From Epiperipatus broadwayi (Eukaryota; Onychophora; Udeonychophora; Euonychophora; Peripatidae): 64,000 bases of DNA. The stretch is from assembly GCA_028023455.1 (NCBI GenBank), contig JAQFVV010000499.1:396653-460652 (forward strand), read 5' to 3'. The notes beneath the pieces were generated by a model. It was not told the DNA's origin, did no database searches, and was given only the letters and a program-made list of their open reading frames with translations. Made by a program: the position numbers and the translations under genes. Below, piece after piece: positions 60,392 to 64,000 of this stretch. Each line of letters starts with the position of its first letter. Within the stretch, counting starts at the first letter, position 1.

Positions 60392-60805
60392 ATATTGGAT
60401 GAGTAGGTACTAGAAGGGAATTTTATGCACAAGCCTTCTGGCATCCATTGATTACTCTAGCTTGCTGTGTGTGGTAATATATATAGTGAGTTTTGCCTGT
60501 TTTAACAACAGTTACACACAAGCATAAGAGTTGGTAGTCATGTGATGTTTATTGGCTTAAAACCAATTTTGCCTAATAGGATAGTGGCAGCTATGGTTAT
60601 TAAAGAACCAAAGACACCAAAATGTATGAGTACTGAACTGGGTTCAGACCTATATGACTATATGAACTAATGGGCTTAGATTAAAAACATTAAGGTGTTT
60701 TCAGTTTAAGACTCATAGTTTTGTAGTTAAATGGAGATAAAAGGTGGTTGCTGGAGGGTTGCATTAGATCCTAAGATCTAGGTGCAGTGCTCTCAGATCC
60801 AAAGC

Positions 60806-60847
60806 TCCTCACTGACGAAGGCCATAAGCCAGAAACTAGTCTGGGGA
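60806..60847 (+). ncRNA. Hammerhead ribozyme copy C, intact core
   Basis: Stem I TCCTCA pairs with TGGGGA (six pairs, one G-U). Core CTGACGA is at 60,812-60,818, stem II GGC-CATAA-GCC, core GAAA at 60,832-60,835, stem III ACTAGT, cleavage after C at 60,841 (GTC). It is identical to copy B through the core, in the same orientation, with cleavage sites exactly 455 nt apart. Confidence 0.85.
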
Positions 60848-61044
60848 TATTGGATGAGTAGGCACTAGATGGAGATTTTATGCACAAGCCTTCTGGCATC
60901 CATTGATTACTCTAGCTTGCTGTGTGTGGCAATATATATATATATAGTGAGTTTTGCCTGTTTTAATAATATTATGTTAGGTAATTGGTATACTAATGTT
61001 TGGCTACCTATGTATATATTTATCCATAATCAATATTACTTTAA

Positions 61045-61582
61045 AAAAACATTCATATATATATAAACAAAAAAAGACTTATAAATCCAATAAATAATAT
61101 TATATTTCAACCAGAGGACTGGTTTTCATCAGAAAAGAAAAAAATACACAGTAAAATGGTGATAATCAAAAATTACAGATTTGGTAAAAGATTAAAAATT
61201 TAACAAAACCCCCCTGATTGGTCACAAAATCTAACACAGAATATCTACCCAATCAATGACAAAATTCAAACAAAAAAAAAACTACATTCCCTCCTAATCA
61301 AGCTTAAATTCTATTTAAATTAAAATAAATATAAAAATAAAAAATCCAAAATTAAAAAATATATATGTGCATACATAGAAAAATTAGACTATGCTCACAT
61401 ACAAAAAATAGCTGTGCTCACATTAATATTCATTAAAAACTAAAATACTTATACGCTTTAATCAAAAATTATAGTTAGTGCAAAGTACAATAATTTATAA
61501 TAACTAATTATTTATCTATAAACCAATTAAACACAGATATTAAACATCCATATAACCAATCTTTACATAAAAAACCTCATAT
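61045..61582 (-). repeat. PLE-1 terminal repeat, inverted 5' copy
   Basis: Reverse complement of 63,465-64,000. It carries the same CCAAT-type words and a hammerhead-like core on the minus strand (CTGATGA complement at 61,126-61,132, GAAA complement at 61,105-61,108). Confidence 0.9.
61078..61132 (-). ncRNA. Hammerhead-like motif in PLE-1 inverted repeat
   Basis: Minus strand: CTGATGA, extra A, stem II AACCAG-TCCT-CTGGTT (six perfect pairs), GAAA. The core halves and stem II are textbook, but the downstream AT-rich stretch gives only an imperfect stem III and the T-rich flanks do not pair as stem I. Either decayed or dependent on another arrangement, such as a dimer. Confidence 0.4.
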
Positions 61583-61597
61583 AAGAAAAGACAGGAT

Positions 61598-63434
61598 ATT
61601 ATAAAACCAGCTGACAAAGGTGGATCAATAGTAATTATGAATAAAGATGATTATGTTAAAAAAGCTCTTGAGCTTTAGATGATAAAATTTTTTATGAGCC
61701 TATTTCACTAACCACTATTAATTCATTATTCAAGGGTATACTTTTTAGTTTAAAAGATATGAGAGCTAGGGGTTTTATAAATAATAATGTATATAACTTT
61801 TTAGTACCAACCAAAATTCATCCTAGTAGTTTTTATATTTTGCCAAAGATTCATAAACCTGGTTGTCCAGGCAGACCTATTGTAGCTAGTATTGGTAGTC
61901 CTACAGAAAATATTTCAGCATATGTTGATAATATTATTAAATTTATTCCACCATCATTTAATTCTTATGTTAAAGATACTACTCATTTTCTTTGTGTGTT
62001 AGAAAATATTAAATCTGAATTACCAATTGATTGTTTTTTGGTTACTTTGGATATTGTATCATTATACACAAATATACCTCATGATGATGGAGTTGAGGCT
62101 ATTAAATGTGCTTTACAAGATAGAGAGTATGATCATGGTCTTATTACTACTATGGTTGAATTAATATATTTGGTTTTAAGAAATAATTTTTTTACTTTTG
62201 ATTCTAGATACTATTTACAGAAACAAGGTACTGCAATGGGTACAAAGATGGCACCAAGTTATGCGAATATTTTTATGTCAAAACTAGAGTCCTCTATACT
62301 TGATAATGCTAAGCTGAAACCTCACACTTGGCTTAGATATATAGATGACATTTTCATGATATGGCGACATAGTGAAGTTGAACTTCATAATTTTTTAAGT
62401 TATTTAAATAATTTTAACAAACATATTAATTTCACAATGAATTTTTCAAAATCAATTGCTCATTTTCTTGATGTGAAGTTATTTACACTAATAGAGTTCT
62501 TACTACTACTGTATATAGGAAACCAACTGATAATAACTGCTATCTACATTTTTATAGTAACCATCCTAAACATTTAAAGGCTAATATTCCTTATAGTCAA
62601 TTTTTAAGGATGAAGAGGATTTGTAATGATGAGAAATTTCTTCAACACAATAATAGTATTTTATATAATAGATTGCTCAATATGAGGTATCCTAAGACAT
62701 TGTTGGATAATGCAGTAAGGAGATCTTCTTTAATTGATAGAAAGAAACTTCTTTTATCTGAAAAGAGTAAAAAACAATTGGGTTTTCCACCATTGGTTCT
62801 TACTTTTAATAGAGATTTACCTAATATTAACCGGATATTGGCGAAACATTTTAACATATTACAGTCCACAGATTATTTAAAATCTATTTGTTCTGATCCA
62901 CCTAAGGTTGTATATCGAAAACATAGATCACTTAGAGATATACTTGTCAAAACAAATTTTATTAGTAGTTCTGTACAGGTAAAAGGGTGTTCTCCATGTG
63001 AGGATAAAAAATGTTTTACATGTAAACATATTGTTGTGACAAAAGTGGTCTTTAGTACTAAGAATCGTAATTTTAAATGGTATATTCCTAATTATGTTTC
63101 ATGTAAAAGTGTTAATTTGATATATTTGATAGACTGTAGTAGATGTTTAAACCAGTATATAGGTGAGTCAGCAAATAGTTTACATGTCAGAATGACTAAT
63201 CATAGATTTGACATTTTGCATAAGAATAAAGATAGACCGGTTTCAAAACATTTTAACTTACCGAATCATTCAATTGATGATTTAAAAGTAGTGATTCTTC
63301 AGGAAGGTTTTTCTTCTACAAGGGAGAGGAAACAAAAGGAGAGTTTTTTTATTTTTAAATTCAAGACCTTAGAACCACATAGATTGAATTTGAACACTGG
63401 AACTATTACATCTCTGGGTTACCTGGTCTCCTAA
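61598..63434 (+). pseudogene. PLE-1 reverse transcriptase with C-terminal GIY-YIG endonuclease, two frameshifts
   Basis: Reading begins at KPADKGGSIVIMNKDDY (about 61,600), shifts frame near 61,675, and is then open from 61,759. RT landmarks: SFYILPKIHKPGCPGRPIV, motif A TLDIVSLYTNIP, motif B KQGTAMGTKMAPSYANIFM, motif C RYIDDIF (catalytic Asp pair), FLDVKLF. A second frameshift near 62,490 leads into YRKPTDNNCYLHFYSNHPKH and RMKRICND, then the frame from 62,610 to the stop at 63,434. This frame holds a CSPCEDKKCFTCKH cysteine cluster and the GIY-YIG nuclease LIYLIDCSRCLNQYIGES, whose catalytic Arg follows in VRMTNHR. The N-terminal ~150-200 residues normal for PLEs are missing. In life it nicks DNA and copies PLE RNA there. 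Only two frameshifts and the missing N-terminus disable it. Confidence 0.9.
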
Positions 63435-63809
63435 ATGATTTCTATATGTGTGTTTTTTATGTGAAAATTTTCTTATATGAGGTTTTTTATGTAAAGATTG
63501 GTTATATGGATGTTTAATATCTGTGTTTAATTGGTTTATAGATAAATAATTAGTTATTATAAATTATTGTACTTTGCACTAACTATAATTTTTGATTAAA
63601 ATGTATAAGTATTTTAGTTTTTAATGAATATTAATGTGAGCACAGCTATTTTTTGTATGTGAGCATAGTCTAATTTTTCTATGTAAGCACATATATATTT
63701 TTTAATTTTGGATTTTTTATTTTTATATTTATTTTAATTTAAATAGAATTTAAGCTTGATTAGGAGGGAATGTAGTTTTTTTTGTTTTTTTGTTTGAATT
63801 TTGTCATTG

Positions 63810-63846
63810 ATTGGGTAGATATTCTGTGTTAGATTTTGTGACCAAT
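63810..63846 (+). promoter_or_regulatory. Paired CCAAT-type boxes in PLE-1 terminal repeat
   Basis: ATTGG at 63,810-63,814 and CCAATCAGGGGGG from 63,842 form an inverted/direct CCAAT pair about 30 bp apart, mirrored in the 5' repeat at 61,217-61,221 and 61,249-61,253. CCAAT boxes bind NF-Y in animals, and a promoter role in the terminal repeat is plausible (inference). Confidence 0.45.
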
Positions 63847-63929
63847 CAGGGGGGTTTTGTTAAATTTTTAATCTTTTACCAAATCTGTAATTTTTGATTA
63901 TCGCCATTTTACTGTGTATTTTTTTCTTT

Positions 63930-63986
63930 CTGATGAAAACCAGTCCTCTGGTTGAAATATAATATTATTTATTGGATTTATAAGTC
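63930..63986 (+). ncRNA. Hammerhead-like motif in PLE-1 3' repeat
   Basis: CTGATGA at 63,930-63,936, extra A, AACCAG-TCCT-CTGGTT, GAAA at 63,954-63,957, and a GTC at about 63,983-63,985. TATAA/TTATA could form a longer stem III, but with an A-A mismatch next to the cleavage site, and stem I is not evident. Same sequence as in the 5' repeat, so the family itself, not just this copy, has this form. Confidence 0.4.
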
Positions 63987-64000
63987 TTTTTTTGTATATA

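Larger units (their letters stand above)
59980..60990 (+). mobile_element. Compact hammerhead-bearing PLE/retrozyme-like unit
   Basis: Three copies of one terminal-repeat sequence are arranged as in Penelope elements: copy A inverted (about 59,980-60,344), copy B truncated direct (60,345-60,565), about 120 bp of spacer, and copy C direct (about 60,690-60,990). There is no room for an RT gene. Each copy contains CATAAGCCAGAAACTA and GGGGATATTGG (or its degraded form), then ATTTTATGCACAAGCCTTCTGG and AGTGAGTTTTGCCTGTTTTA. This looks like a non-autonomous derivative mobilised by a PLE in trans (inference). Confidence 0.75.
61045..64000 (+). mobile_element. Penelope-like element PLE-1, young, continues to the window edge
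   Basis: An inverted terminal repeat (61,045-61,582) and a direct one (63,465 to at least 64,000) flank an RT plus GIY-YIG gene. The arms match base for base over about 535 bp apart from a handful of substitutions and a T-run length change, so the insertion is recent. The 5' inverted repeat joins the coding region directly near 61,585, which has lost its N-terminal part. The 3' end may lie just beyond the window, so target duplications cannot be checked. Confidence 0.9.
63465..64000 (+). repeat. PLE-1 terminal repeat, 3' copy
   Basis: Begins TTTTCTTATATGAGG about 30 bp after the stop codon. It contains promoter-like CCAAT words and a hammerhead-like core near its end. Being near-identical to the 5' copy, it offers a direct estimate of insertion age once aligned. 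Confidence 0.9.

Overview
The window looks like intergenic or intronic DNA from an AT-rich animal genome, roughly three-quarters A+T by eye. The lineage cannot be fixed from sequence alone. Several families of Penelope-like elements (PLEs), an RTE-type LINE, ZBED5/SCAND3-like hAT transposons, a short tRNA-derived SINE and many fold-back repeats together fit an invertebrate metazoan such as an AT-rich mollusc, arthropod or cnidarian. I see no intact host gene. Every coding stretch I can recognise belongs to a mobile element, and nearly all are broken.

Layout. 0-2.9 kb is AT-rich filler with small repeats. 2.9-9.95 kb is one RTE-type LINE on the minus strand, split by a 4.4-kb insertion that contains a hAT transposon (5,984-8,156); the hAT carries its own GC-richer insertion, and a SINE sits in the LINE endonuclease. 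12.9-13.8 kb is an inverted copy of the repeat at 4.24-5.1 kb. 14-15.3 kb is a second hAT relic. 16.9-23 kb holds a dispersed direct repeat, a lysine-rich ORF1-like relic and a hammerhead-ribozyme relic. 24.4-25.6 kb holds a hairpin, a second SINE and a hAT N-terminal fragment. 27-29.9 kb is a less AT-biased noncoding tract with a regularly spaced 16-bp motif. 32.95-36.25 kb is a decayed PLE (PLE-2) with tRNA-like boxes in its terminal repeats; its empty target site survives in a nearby duplicate. 38.7 kb and 48.1 kb are long hairpins. 40.35-43.58 kb is a segment without coding capacity bounded by ~150-bp inverted repeats.

Right third. A SINE with a perfect 14-bp target duplication lies at 52.94 kb. 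A young 5'-truncated RTE LINE (55,036-56,790) has a target duplication, a (TGA)n tail and a nearly intact reverse transcriptase. Two MITE-like hairpins (57.5-57.9 kb), a hairpin containing a hammerhead ribozyme (58.16 kb) and a LINE C-terminal relic with a CCHC finger (58.7-59.6 kb) follow. Next is a compact non-coding PLE/retrozyme-like unit (59.98-60.99 kb) with two well-preserved hammerheads 455 nt apart in direct orientation. Last is a young PLE (PLE-1, 61.05 kb to the window end) with nearly identical ~535-bp inverted terminal repeats around a reverse transcriptase plus GIY-YIG endonuclease.

The unifying theme is PLE biology. At least four unrelated terminal-repeat families carry intact or decayed hammerhead motifs, one PLE couples its repeat to a tRNA-like Pol III promoter, and non-autonomous derivatives appear to keep only the ribozyme-bearing repeat. 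All calls come from reading the sequence; no alignment, folding or database search was run.
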